Positions 1-11,115 of a stretch of 20,445 nucleotides of DNA are shown here, in pieces. The notes beneath the pieces are model-generated. The model had not been told where the DNA came from. It saw nothing but the letters and a program-made list of their open reading frames with translations, and searched no databases. The stretch is from Saccoglossus kowalevskii (Eukaryota > Hemichordata > Enteropneusta > Harrimaniidae): assembly GCF_000003605.2 (NCBI RefSeq), contig NW_003137832.1, forward strand, positions 21,742 to 42,186. Direction: 5' to 3'. The stretch's first letter is position 1; the number at the start of each line of letters is the position of its first letter. The translations under genes and the position numbers were made by a program.

Positions 1-120
1 AAAAACTAGGAAAAAAGATGTTTTACTTTGCTTTTCTGCATGTACTTTCCATACATTCTGATGCAGATTTATTTTCGCTCTGTAGACAAATGTAAACACA
101 CTGTAAAGGAGTTAATTATA

Positions 121-290
121 CACTGGGTTTTAATTTTGCTTATTTCGCTGACTGGAAAATGCGCTAAATTAAAACTCAGTGAATATGTAAAATTTAGCAT
201 AGAACACATTACCTAGATGATAAAACTGTGAATTTAAAACCCAATGAATATGCCTGAAATGGTAAATCAGCGGAATTTAAACCCAGTGAA
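121..290. repeat. Cluster of an AATTTAAAACCCAGTGAA-like motif, one copy inverted
   Basis: Four related copies of an about 18-bp motif occur in 170 bases. One is on the minus strand at 121-137 (reads cactgggttttaatttt on plus). Three are on the plus strand near 164-182, 229-247 and 269-287. Two of the plus copies are followed by tgaatatg or tgaaaat. The arrangement resembles the subterminal repeats of a MITE or Helitron-type element, but no element ends can be defined, so the family is left open. Confidence 0.45.
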
Positions 291-547
291 AATTAGTCAT
301 TTTACAGTAGTAAATTGAATTGAATAAGATACAATCAAATATGGTAGTTGGATAAATAATACAGAGTGGGGGAATAAAAAATGTGGATATACTGATGTCC
401 AATCTCCTGATCAGGATTTGAGTAAGTGATACTCATTGCAATCAGCACATTGGTGAACAACTGCCAATCAGAAAGTGATTCTTTCAAAGAAGACAGTATT
501 AATTAATCATCACTCACTCACTATATAAGGCAAGGTTAGCTGATATG

Positions 548-548
<1 letters not shown>

Positions 549-602
<54 letters not shown>
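549..602. repeat. (TA)27 microsatellite
   Basis: A perfect TA dinucleotide run of about 54 bases, followed by a broken tail (ctagtatatatc). It explains the Tyr-Ile repeat that appears when the minus strand is translated here, which is not a protein feature. Confidence 0.95.
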
Positions 603-603
<1 letters not shown>

Positions 604-1874
604 TAGTATATATCTGTGCGAGTGCGTTAGTAGTGTAGTGAGAAATGCTTCATCTGAGAAAATTATATATAGGATAAAAATATGAAAACATTGTTTTCTA
701 TCATTATCCATGTGAAGCCCTTGGATTAAGTTAAAACGTTAAATTAAAACGTTAAGTTAAAACTTCTGCTATCACTATAACTGTTATGTAATCAAATGAT
801 ATCCATGGTGACATGAAGGAATATTTATCCAGTGTATAATAAATATATTCATTCATTGTATATTCTTGTTTAAATTTACAAATATTTTATGATTACTGAT
901 TAATTCTACTATTGATTCCAATATTGAATTCAAACACAGCATTCAATAAAAGCTGATATCTGATATGATAATTTTATTTATCATTTTAATTTTTTAATTA
1001 CCTGTACAAATATTTTTTACCAGGGTGCATGGATCATCTTAGTTTATGTAATAAGACTGTATATTTAAATCTACTGTGAGTACATCTAGAGAAATTTTTT
1101 ATTGTGCTAATGCAAAAATAGGTAGGCATGCTTGGAATTAGTGACTAGTATTCAATAGTTTTATCTAACTGATATTATGATTGTATGATCTCCAGATACA
1201 AAACTAATAAAAGAACAAACAAAAACGTTATTTGTGTTGATTCTATTAAGTGTATACACAATATGCATTTACCGGTAATATCAAATACAATGTGGATGAC
1301 AACATATGCTAATTTGTTTAACCTGCATCAGACAAAATGTATTGATAATATAACATTGAGTTTAGAATTAATGCTTTAATGACATAAAAGTAATTGTCAT
1401 ATTCTATTTATACATGACAATGTGAGGGAGCCAGTGCTAGTCTTCTGAGGTCACCACTGCCGACAGCTAATACACTTAAATATATTAAACTTTGAGTCAC
1501 ATGAACATGAACGTTTATAAATACACAACACAACATTTCTTACTCAGTTGACCAATTCACATTCTAACTCTTCACTTCTAACAACGAACTTGTTTCCTTT
1601 GTGGGTGTCATAAAACATAATTATCTTTTATTGGCCTGACCAAAACATGGCTGAATTCAACTTCCAACTGTTCTCAGTATAATTTACCATCCTATAATTT
1701 AATTACATGTAACCGTGACAATTAAAATGGTGGAGTTGTTGCACTTTACACTCACAAATCCTTGTCTTTTACCTGCATTGTCACATTCAAAATTATGCAC
1801 TGTGAATCGAACCCACATAAATAACAAAAAGATGATCATAGGCGTTAAGTACCGTACATCTCATATGAATATTT

Positions 1875-2051
1875 TGACAGTTGAATATGTCTACACCAGT
1901 TGTCAGCCAAGGGTACTGATTCTATTATACTTGGCGACATGAACATTGACACTTCTGTTGATTCCCCACCTGCCGCTCACCGTGATACTATCTCCAATTC
2001 GTATATAGTATTGGAATCTAAATTTTCCTTCATTGCTATTATCTGCAGTTA
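1875..2051 (+). pseudogene. Relic of a LINE endonuclease domain
   Basis: An open plus-strand reading (frame of the ATG at 1939, entered without its own start) contains SIILGDMNIDT at about 1920-1952 and runs to a TAG at 2049-2051. A hydrophobic strand followed by GDMN or GDFN and a downstream Asp/Ser-rich turn is the usual active-site context of the apurinic-type endonuclease of non-LTR retrotransposons. Only about 50 residues can be read and neither flank continues the domain, so this is a short decayed piece. It may belong to the same old insertion as the RT-like relic 1.1 kb downstream on the same strand. The assignment rests on one motif and is tentative. Confidence 0.4.
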
Positions 2052-3030
2052 GAGCTGCGCAAGCTTTCAAGAGGTAGCCCACATTGACATACTAACATTA
2101 TAATATTGCAATTTTTATGAAATATTTGCACATAATTTGGTAACAATAATTTAATATGTTTTGTACTCAAATGCATTGAAACTAATGCAAGCATTTCAAA
2201 CACGTTTTCTCACAGCTGTTTTTATGGCAATCTCATCAATTGCTATGTCAAGTTCAATTTTGAGCAAGTGCTATATACAAGGTAAGAACTAGATGTTAGT
2301 AATATGCTTTCCAAGATCTGTCAATCAAATGGGCAAGGTTGTGATAGTTATGCTATTTTTCTAACTTGGAATGAGTGTGATCTATGGTGACACTGGTGTA
2401 TATCACTCACCATAAATATTTTCTACTATTTGTTTATCATTGGTATACTTTCAGCATCACACACAGACACATTATCTGTATCTTTTCTTCCTCAAAATCA
2501 CATGATTAATCAATCAGGCATGTTAAAATATAACATGAATAGAATTACAGCAATTCCAGGCACTGATTTGACGCTGAAGTAGTGCTAGATGTTGATAACT
2601 TACTACAATAGGTTACACACTTTGTTTTCAAATTTACAGAAGTTGTAATATCGTTCTGAATATATGTAGACAATGTACAGATTATAGCGCCCTCATACGA
2701 CAGCCAGAAGTGTTTAGAATAAAAGGGAACCCAGTAGCTGCCTTGTGATTCTTCCTTAATAATTTTAGCAATATTGCCATGTATCGATCTATAAATAGCA
2801 TTTGGATTGTTTACAGACTATACAATTTTCTTACATAAGTACTGGATTAGTTGTTTTCATAGATTCGTTTACATTCAGCATATATCATTGGTTGATTTCT
2901 GACAGTTTGTGCCGTTTTTAATATAAATATCCATTGCACTGTAAGGGTTTCCATTGAGATTTTATACAATGGTCAGGGTGAGAAATGACTTACTGTAAAT
3001 TTACCATTTTTTACCTTTCTGTTGTGAAGC
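2052..3030. other. Non-coding stretch between two LINE-like relics
   Basis: No open frame of note on either strand. If the endonuclease-like and RT-like relics on its flanks come from one element, this stretch should be its decayed middle. I could not see the expected RT motif A (DYxxAFD-like) or the QGxxLxPLLF-like motif, so that link stays unproven. Confidence 0.4.
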
Positions 3031-3035
3031 TTGAA

Positions 3036-3132
3036 AAGCCTATTTGCAGACGACACAACAATCAATTGGTCAAATTCGTTTATGAATGTTTCTCAAACAC
3101 CATACAAATATGATTACATCTCAGGGTTATGA
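3036..3132 (+). pseudogene. Relic of a LINE reverse transcriptase, motif C
   Basis: A short plus-strand reading contains SLFADDTTINWSN at about 3036-3074 and stays open to a TGA at 3130-3132. FADDT is the catalytic palm motif C (YADD/FADD) of non-LTR reverse transcriptases, including the usual following Thr. An in-frame stop (TGA) lies just upstream, and no other RT motif is seen in any frame nearby. It is therefore a fragment of about 30 residues from an old insertion. It is distinct from the minus-strand LINE at 8.3-10.3 kb. Confidence 0.4.
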
Positions 3133-5379
3133 ATGAACTTGATCGAAATGAAAGAAAACCTGACATGAATAATCAGTATTAATATTATGTGTATCATAAA
3201 TTTTGAAGTTACCAATTTTATATTGACTGCACGAATACCACTAGACTGTACGAACAAATGCACAGACTATGAGAAAACAATGGCGCGACATAATTTCTTT
3301 TCTAACTTTCTAAAATGAAGATATTAATATACTGAATATCTGCAACAATAGTTGGATTTCAATTTGTTTATTTGGAAAAAAAGAAGAAGAAAATGTTATT
3401 AAATAATGAAAAAAGGTTTGTTCATATTTCATGTTTAGAGAATACAATTGTGGTCAAGTTCAAAAAAATAGGTCAGGTGACCGTGGGAACTCGCCTTTAA
3501 TTCATATATAAACTGGCTCAAACCCTCCGTAAATAAATAAACATACGATATATTTTCTAACGGGGATAGCGGTATTTCCTTTTTAGCTTGAATAATGCTG
3601 TGACATTCACAGAACACCGTTTAATACCACTAGGTACAGCTGACTATTTTAATGATCAATTGATACACAGCATCCACTGGAATGTACAGTTTTAATATTA
3701 CTCAAAATATTCACAATGTAATGTAAAACACATTGAAATAGCTACATGCCATTTAGCGAATTTGACTCAATACATAAAATATAGCAAAATCTTAATTTAG
3801 CTAAAATGATAATAATCTCATTGTGAGAATATATACTTTATTCTAAATTAGCGACATCGTGAATTAGTGAAATTACAGATTAGCTAAATTAGCTAAAAAT
3901 GACATGCTAGCTAAAAAGACGTGTTAACAGTCATTAATGAAAACGTCGCATACATTGTGTACAATTCATCATGTTGACCATCTATATCACGCCATCAACA
4001 TACGTCTAGAACTGATGCTAAGCTGCAAGACATCCAGCCCAATCAAATAACAACGTATATTTTTATCAACGCAGAGCCCGAAATTAACAAATATTCTGAA
4101 ATCAATTTCAAGACTCGTGTCAGCAGTAGTAGTCACATACAGCAAGTTTTAGTACGTCTTTATGGGCTTTCTGTGTAAAGGTTACTAATATCAAGAAATT
4201 GGGTATTACATTTCAAGTGTAAGTACCGGTACATTTATTACATTCTTCTCCATATATGGGCATTCATGGCAAGGAAAGTGTACGTGTGATCGTCTTCTTA
4301 TCCCCGGGAGTGCCCCCCCCCCCGAATTGGAATTTGGCACGCATGCTGCAACACAAATACGGTTAATATGGATGGTTTTCAAACAGATAGTCAAGTCTAA
4401 GCACATATTAAAATCGATAAAAAGGATAATTTTTCTAACATGAAAAGATAACCGCAACAATGCTTATTTTTCAATATGCATGTGTTAATGTTAATCTACC
4501 TGGCGAACCAACCGGCGAATCTCCGGGGTGAATCTGCATCTCATCCTAGGTGACGTTCAGAATTACGATGATTTCCCTTCCAAATAGGGTTTGCTATTTA
4601 TGTTTCGTATTTGGAATGGATAGTTTTTTCTTTTCCAAATGTATGTACGTATTTAGAGGCGTGTTTGAACATGGGCGTGTTATCACACTAGTAATAACAT
4701 TCTAGAGATTGAATGCACTTGGTGGAAATAAACATCCAATCCAATCTTTCTGTCGTATACTCTAAATTCTTGTGGCAATATCAACTTTTTTATTATAATA
4801 TAAACCATTCTGTCTATCACACACACATTGTACAGTACTATAAATATATTGAGGCCAACGAATTGTGTGTATTTCCGACATTTGAAAAGTGGTATCAACG
4901 AGGAACCAAAGACACAAACACAATGGTAACAAATGTAATACATAAAATAATACGCTTTCACTTCACATCAATAATTATTACCAAGTCTATTAACAAGTTA
5001 AATTAGAAAACAACAATGGGACAACTTTCTAATCGCATTAAACGAACATTCGCTTAAGATTCTTGACCGTCATCAATATCACATATTTTTCCCTGATTGT
5101 TGTCATTCTCATCATAACAAACAATAACTTTCACTGTAAAACAAGAATTCCGGCTCTGAATTGGTGCGATTTTCAGCTAATCATTGGGTGGGCGACACGT
5201 CACCGGCAATAGGATTGTTTCACGGTTACTAAAAGTAACTGTAATTTATTGTACACGGCCAGTGATTATACAAAACATGTACGTTACATAGATAATTTCC
5301 AAAAAGAGTTTACTAGATAATCAAAACTCGTACTCAATATACTAATTCATAGATGTTTAAACAAATGAATTAGTAAAAT
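3133..5379. other. Non-coding stretch, AT-rich
   Basis: I see no gene. Overlapping antisense open stretches at 4683-5006 and a minus-strand one at 4206-4460 lack recognisable domains, homology to each other or splice context. Around 3740-3910 there is a run of gctaaatt/tagctaa repeats, probably low-complexity or an old dispersed repeat. The C11 tract at 4313-4323 is the only other distinctive item. Confidence 0.5.
4313..4323. repeat. C11 homopolymer tract
   Basis: Eleven consecutive C bases follow tccccgggagtg in otherwise AT-rich DNA. On the minus strand this reads as a G-run followed by cactcccgggg. It is an isolated GC-rich patch of about 25 bases. A link to a dispersed element is possible but not visible within this window. 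Confidence 0.8.
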
Positions 5380-5889
5380 TTAAAATAAGTTTAATTTGAG
5401 CAAAGTTGCTGACCGGCAAGGAATCGTACACAAATTCGATACGCTTTTGTTGGTATTCGTAGATTGACATAGAAGACTAATTGCATATGCAACAACGCCA
5501 AATACTACAATGAACGACATAAAGAACGTTTCGCGTTTTAACCAATTGTCATCGATACCCATACCCAATATCTTGCTTTCTACAATTTGGTAGTATTTCT
5601 TCCAGTCATTGAATAATTGCCGCAGTTTAATTTTCTGTCCACAAAGACACAGACAAACTGTGATATTAAAAACGCAATGCATAAACCACATATGTGAATA
5701 TGTGATCATTCGTGTCTTTTGGAATCTAGAATACTGATACCTCGTTAATCGAACCAATTGATCAGAAGCAGCAATGTGTTGTGAATTGTACCTAACTTTC
5801 TTCTTATCACATTGTCTATCTTGAAAAATACGGAATATTCCCGAATACAACCATAATTCGGCTATGTATGACGTTGGCCCGGCTTGTAA
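5380..5889 (-). pseudogene. Gustatory-receptor-like fragment (TM2 to TM3 region)
   Basis: The minus strand is open for about 169 codons, from just after a TGA at 5890-5892 to the TAA at 5380-5382, with no ATG near its beginning. Counting from the TTG at 5850, residues 48-105 align without gaps to residues 121-178 of the receptor encoded at 11767-14051. About 15 of 58 positions are identical, including W55, C59, N62, T64, C66, C70, L76, W83, Q88, S92, L95-G96 and L104-K105. A second hydrophobic segment (VVFGVVAYAISLL) matches TM3 of that protein after a 3-residue shift. The part before residue 48 has no TM1, and nothing after TM3 resembles TM4-TM7. It is either an exon of a split GRL gene whose other exons I cannot find, or a decayed copy. 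Homology is well supported; functional status is not. Confidence 0.6.
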
Positions 5890-5892
5890 TCA

Positions 5893-7926
5893 TATTTTTC
5901 TGTACTCACTGATATATCAATGTATGAACTCGTGTTTTTTCATTGCCACGTTCCAAAATTCCAAAATATCCTGATCAGTACCTACTTAAAAATTCTGAAA
6001 TATCAATATCTACCAGCCACAAATGAAATGATACTGTAACTACTGCGAAATATCGGATATTTATAATATTGTGATTTCTAATTATATACATATAATTTAG
6101 AAGTGCAGAAAAATCACCCAAATTGGTTAAGCGTGACTCAATTTAATAAATGTGTAAGTTGTAATGGAGCAATATACATTAAACTGCATGTTGTCATGGA
6201 AACAAATAAAAAACTCAAAAGTCACGTATAAACCATACAGTCATTGAGTGTAAACAATTAGTCATATGTATGTGGCACCGATAGCAGAGAATATTGAGTA
6301 TTACAGGATTCAATTCAGTAGTCATAGATACAAGTAGGAAGTGCTGTTGATATGAACACTCATAACTTCCAACAATGCACCATAGCGGTTACAGTCAGAG
6401 AACATCTCATAGTAGAGCATCCAGCAACCCAACCCACAATCTTAAAATGAGGATGAATGCGTGACATTTATATGATTTTGGAATAACTTTGAACATTCAA
6501 AGATTACACGAATGAGTGCTTAGATAATATAAATTCTCGGAATAACTATTCCAGTGCTATATATGCATTATTTCCTCTGCAAGTGTTTTGTGTCGACGTG
6601 TATGAAGCCAAGTCAAAATGTCCTCTAATATACAATAACTTATGTTGATTATGTAAGGTTGGAAATGATACTGTAACTCGGATCATAAAGAAATACTCAA
6701 CATATATACACAGCACAGCACGGCAACAAATCGACGACACAAACATGACGCAATAATCTGTATATCGACAACAACAATCTGAAAAACACATCTACATATA
6801 CTAGAATATAATACACAAGCATATTGCAATATAATATCATATTTAGTATATCGAAATATAAATTCCAAGAACACAACAATTAACCTGCAAATAATACACA
6901 AACCCCTACTAGGCGTGTTAGCCTCGTTCGATGCCTTCAGATTTCTAGCTTTATAACGTCGATTCTAACTCGCGGGTCACAAAACGTCAAGCGATACGTA
7001 GTCATAATCCGTATATCTAAATAATGACATAAAACAATACGTAGTCACAATCCGTGGTTCAACGGGTTGTATATGTGGACGTCGAGGTAGATAACTGTTA
7101 AGTGATATCTTCACAATTACAGTTTTCGAAAATATCTGTCAAAAACAAAAAATATTATGGCATCCAATAATTAGTTGAGGTAGTTTTGTACTGGAAACGT
7201 TACGAATGTTTTTTGCTTACTAAATACGTTCATGTTCACTCTCATTGACGTACGACCAAAGTTTGTGTTATTCGGGGTCCAACAATTGGGTCCCTGTTGT
7301 TATCGTTCTGATTTGTTTGTTTGTTTTTACTTACAAGAAAACCACTGAATGGAACAGTGTAATGTGATATGATGACGATGTGTTATGTAGTTTGGCTGTC
7401 ATCTTTAATTTCTTCGATAGGAAAGTACTTAGATCCGATTTTTTTTACAACGGTGCATCTTTTAATCAGTCATAGATTTCGTCTGACAAATATTACCACA
7501 ATTTGGGGAAATTGTATCACACGAGAGCTGTGACCGAACATCTCAAAGCAATGGACAAAGCAATGACAAAATTATTTTAATCCGTTACATGGATTGGCCG
7601 CCATCTTGACTTTCTGCCAAAAATATTCAGACATTTGTTTAAAATGAATGGTTCTACAGATTACAATTCGAAAATCGGGTTGAAGAATCTTTGGTCGCCT
7701 TAACGAAATATAAATATTTTGCATTAGTCACCTGACTCATCAATTTCGATTGGTTGCATACATGAATTGGTTGACATTGATCGAGGGATTTAACCATGAT
7801 TGCAGATATAAACCTGTAACCAATGTGTTGGCATATTTTAATAAATGCATTCCCATGTTGCGAGTCTAGTTACGAATCTGATGTTTGTAATGCAAATAGC
7901 AACGGTGATCTTTTAAACAATACCAC
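5893..7926. other. Non-coding stretch with minor direct repeats
   Basis: No supportable gene. Several overlapping minus-strand open stretches at 6546-6901 are Cys/Tyr/Ile-rich noise in different frames over the same AT-rich bases. Two direct repeats are present: a 17-bp exact pair (6025-6041 and 6662-6678) and a 19-bp pair with one mismatch (6994-7012 and 7037-7055). If the receptor fragment at 5380-5889 has upstream exons they should lie here on the minus strand, but none is recognisable. Confidence 0.5.
6994..7055. repeat. Two-copy tandem repeat, about 43-bp period
   Basis: The 19-mers atacgtagtcataatccgt (6994-7012) and atacgtagtcacaatccgt (7037-7055) differ at one base. Weaker similarity (acaaaac/ataaaac) precedes both, giving a period of 43 bases. 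No function is evident. Confidence 0.6.
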
Positions 7927-8289
7927 TTTTTTTCAACTATATAAAACATTACAAAACTCAAAAGAAAAAAACACAAGATACATAGCTATTTGACGTCAGA
8001 TAAAGAGAAGTAACCAATAACTTGGTATAAGCATATTTAATATCCTCTTAAGAGGTATGCACTATAGATTTTTGAGTTTCAATTTTAATCAACAACAATT
8101 TGCATACTTAATTTCGATTTTTTGCTAATATCCAGGTAAATATTCATTCAAATGATACTCGAGTTATTCTCAATCGTAACTTATGAAATTTGCACTATGT
8201 AATAAAGTTTTTTTTAACTATATGAACAATACAAAACACAAGGTCAAAAGAACGAAGTACATACCTTATTGGCAGATAAAGAAAAATTA
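7927..8289. repeat. Direct repeat of about 83 bp flanking the LINE 3' side
   Basis: Bases 7927-8009 and 8207-8289 share ordered blocks: a T-run then aactatat, acaaaac, aaaagaa, tacata, and cagataaaga at the end, roughly 70% alike by eye. The second copy lies about 36 bases before the end of the minus-strand LINE reading frame, where the LINE 3' untranslated region should be. The first copy is displaced by 280 bases. It may be a tandem duplication inside the LINE 3' end, or the 3' end of a second, more heavily truncated copy in the same orientation. Confidence 0.5.
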
Positions 8290-8325
8290 CATTTAAGAAA
8301 ATAATCAGATTTCTTTAAATTTAAA

Positions 8326-10330
8326 TTAGTGTGCGATTTTAAAATACAATAAAGCTTTCTCCCATTTATCTATAAACTCTCCATATTGTTGGATTGTTTT
8401 TGCCATACGTTTCTCCAGGTCTATTATTTGTTTTATACTGTCAACATAAGTATTATAATTTGGTTTGAGATTGTTAAATCTTACTCTGTACAATTCATAT
8501 TTTCCAAGTAGTATTAAGTGCTTCCACAAGGCCTTTGATTGAATTCCTTCTATAATATTGAAAATAATATCTTTCTTTCCAAGTGCAGTGTCTATAAACG
8601 TGATTTTTGTCCATAAAGTTTTGAAAGAGTTCCAAAATGTCTACTTTCCTTACATTCCCACAACAAATGTTCTAAATCCTCTGTCTGGTCACAGTGTTTA
8701 CGTTTATCATCATCAATCTTTTGGTTGAGTTTTAGAAATGAATTTGTTGCGAGAATACGATGGAGTATTTTATATTGAACATTTTTCTTGAACAGTTATT
8801 TGTTTCACGTTTAACCAAATTGCCCGCCAGTCAACGTGTCCCACATATCCCTTTCTGTTGAAAGTGTCTGTGGCAGATGCTTTTTCAAATTTATTAGTTT
8901 TCAGATCGTTATAAAAATGTTGACATTTATATTTTGACAGTTTAGAGGTCACATTCTCTTTCTGTCGCACGGGTAAGATTTTAATGTTATTTCCATTGGC
9001 TGGGTATAGCAACTATAATGCTATTGTAAGTGAGAAAATCGACTTTTATATTATATTTACTTTTAAATTGATTGTAAGTTAGGATATTTCCGTCATTGTC
9101 AACCAAGTTGCTCATGGATTTTACTCCTCTATTTACACAGTCGCGGTAGAAAACAAACTTTCCTCCCACGAGTATATTTTTATTATTCCAGATAATGTAT
9201 TGGCTAGGCCGGTCATTCACCGGATCGTTACATTTTTTGGTAAATTCTGCCCAAAATGTAAGAATTTGTTTGTAAAAGCTAGGGACATTGACTGGAAGAC
9301 GATCAACAGAATAGTCACAGTTTAACAGAAATTTCAATCCGCCCAATTTATTAAAGAAATAGTTTGGTATGTGCATCCATGGTGCTTGTGAGTCTATGGT
9401 TTTGTTAATCCAATATAATTTTAATGCCTTGTTCATTAGTTCAAGGTCCATAATTGTTACACCACCCTGTGAATCGTCTCCAATCATAGTTGAATTCTTA
9501 ACATGATGCTTTTTACCTTTCCACAGAAAATTAAACAGAAAAGAGCTGGCTTGTTTAACTAATTGGATTGGTACTGATAAACTATTCATAATGTAGATTA
9601 ATTGTGATGCACCAAAGCACTTTCCTAAAATAGCTTTTCCTTGGATGGTCAAGTCCCGTGATTTCCAAATGTTTAGTTTATTTTTCATTTTTTGTAGACT
9701 ATCCACAACATTTAGTCTTTCATTTTCAATTTTATTATGGCCCAAATAAGCACCTAGGACTCTTACCGGATTATTTGTTGGCAATATGCCCTGTGGAAGC
9801 TCCCATACCCCTTACCAAGAAGTACAAGTTCTGTTTTATCTAAGTTAAGCGCTAAACCAGATAATTTGGAAAAATTTGACAAAATATTTAGAGAAACTTT
9901 AAGAATCAGTGTTGTATCATCTGTATAAGCAGAGTATTTTTTGATGGCCAGAGGGTAAAATAATACCTTTAACAAGTACGTTACTTCTAATACAGCTAAT
10001 AACTCGATCGAAATGACAAAAAGTGCAGTTGACAGAGGGCATCCCTGTCTTACACCTTTATGCAGATTAAACCACCCATTGCTGGTACCCCTATTGATTA
10101 CACAACTTTGGGTTTTTGTATAAAAAGTCTTAATCCATCTAATTAATGACGGGCCAAAACGAAAAAGTTGTAAGGCTCTGAGTCAAAGGCTTTTGCATAA
10201 TCTAAAAACAGTAGTGCACCTTTGTTCCCTGTTTCTTCACACCATTCAATAATGTCACTTAATAAACGAATGTTTTCTGTGATCCGCCGACTGATCCTCA
10301 TAGATAATAGATGGCAATACTACTTTATAT
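8326..10330 (-). pseudogene. LINE ORF2 remnant, six frame breaks
   Basis: The ORF2 product would be the reverse transcriptase that copies LINE RNA at a nicked target. Reading the motifs above requires changing frame near 10305, 10170, 9785, 9000, 8795 and 8637. The longest intact pieces are 8987-9784 (RT thumb and beyond) and about 9763-10160 (palm). The break near 10305 also seems to have lost residues between the EDQ and RRITENIRLL motifs. The break near 8637 looks like a single missing T, because TTTGG replaces the expected TTTTGG. With this many lesions the copy cannot encode an active enzyme. It has no role in the neighbouring receptor gene that the sequence shows. Confidence 0.8.
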
Positions 10331-10345
10331 TGTTTTATATTGGTT
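8326..10345 (-). mobile_element. 5'-truncated, decayed LINE of the L1/Tx1 type
   Basis: The minus strand carries the C-terminal part of a non-LTR retrotransposon ORF2. From upstream to downstream I read VLPSIIYEDQS near 10326-10293, RT motif A LFLDYAKAFDS near 10206-10174, GVRQGCPLSTALF near 10059-10018, the palm motif AYTDDTTL near 9927-9904 and a thumb/connection region (ALKLYWINKT). KILHRILATN and a Cys/His-containing stretch (CDQTEDLEHLLWEC) follow near 8780-8650, and the frame ends at the stop at 8326. Motif order and wording match L1/Tx1-clade elements. The usual YADD is YTDD here. The endonuclease half and the first RT motifs are missing, so the copy is truncated at about 10345. No poly(A) tail or clear target duplication is visible at the 3' side. 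Confidence 0.85.
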
Positions 10346-11049
10346 GATTCTCAACATCCACAGATCACAGATGTTGAGCACAATGTTGTTACATTATTTG
10401 CACGTGAATCCTGCATGGCCATATTGAAAAATTGTCCAAATACAACATGCTTTGAGTAACGTGACACGTCGAATCAGGTCACCTGATTTAATTTAAACTG
10501 GCTTCGAATTGGCCTAAATATGTAGAAAACATTCTAGAAAGTAATGACATGGATCTATGGAAATGAAATAATCCAAAACCCAAAATGGATTTTAACAAAA
10601 TCAGTAAATCTTTAAAACACTACTGTTGGATTAAACGAAACGTTAAACAAGAAAATTACACAATGGAACCTTATGATCATCACGGAATCTCATTTGTCTT
10701 CAAAATTAGGTAAAGCTCTTTAGATCTTGAAGGTAACAAAATGGGATAGGAAAATTACAGGGGTAATGGAATTTCTGGAGTCTGCAATCAGGGCACAGAA
10801 GACATTTACCACTTTATGTAGGTAATCTAATCATATATAGAAATGAGTTTTATTTAGCATTAGTTGAATCTTCATCACATTAGCATTCTTTCAGGGGAGT
10901 TAAACTATAGATTCAATTTCTATTTTGGTGATACACTATGGAGCATAAAAGAGAATGTGGGAAATACCTCACCAGCTTTAATTAGGAAATGATGAATGTA
11001 TTTAGAGAATGTACTATTTTTTCATGCTACCGATACAAAGGTTGGAAAA

Positions 11050-11115
<66 letters not shown>

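Larger units (their letters stand above)
1..1870. other. Non-coding stretch with small repeats
   Basis: I see no supportable gene here. All open stretches are short, AT-rich and without recognisable motifs; the one at 514-711 on the minus strand is simply a read-through of the TA microsatellite. The visible structure is a repeated motif at 121-290, the TA run at 549-602 and a short 12-13-bp tandem (TTAAAACGTTAA-like, about three copies) at 727-763. The rest looks like ordinary intergenic DNA. Confidence 0.6.

Noticed and set aside
514-711. Minus-strand open stretch with a Tyr-Ile repeat
   Set aside because: It is a translation of the TA microsatellite.
4206-4460. 84-codon minus-strand stretch with CHECPYMEK, zinc-finger-like
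   Set aside because: A single Cys/His group without the spacing of a known finger, and the frame runs through the C11 tract; no splice or start context.
4683-5006. Antisense pair of about 95-codon open stretches
   Set aside because: Both strands are equally open, neither has recognisable motifs, and neither continues the TM4-TM7 part of the GRL fragment.
6546-6901. Three overlapping Cys-rich open stretches on the minus strand
   Set aside because: They occupy the same bases in different frames, have no membrane or motif pattern matching the GRL copies, and look like AT-rich noise.
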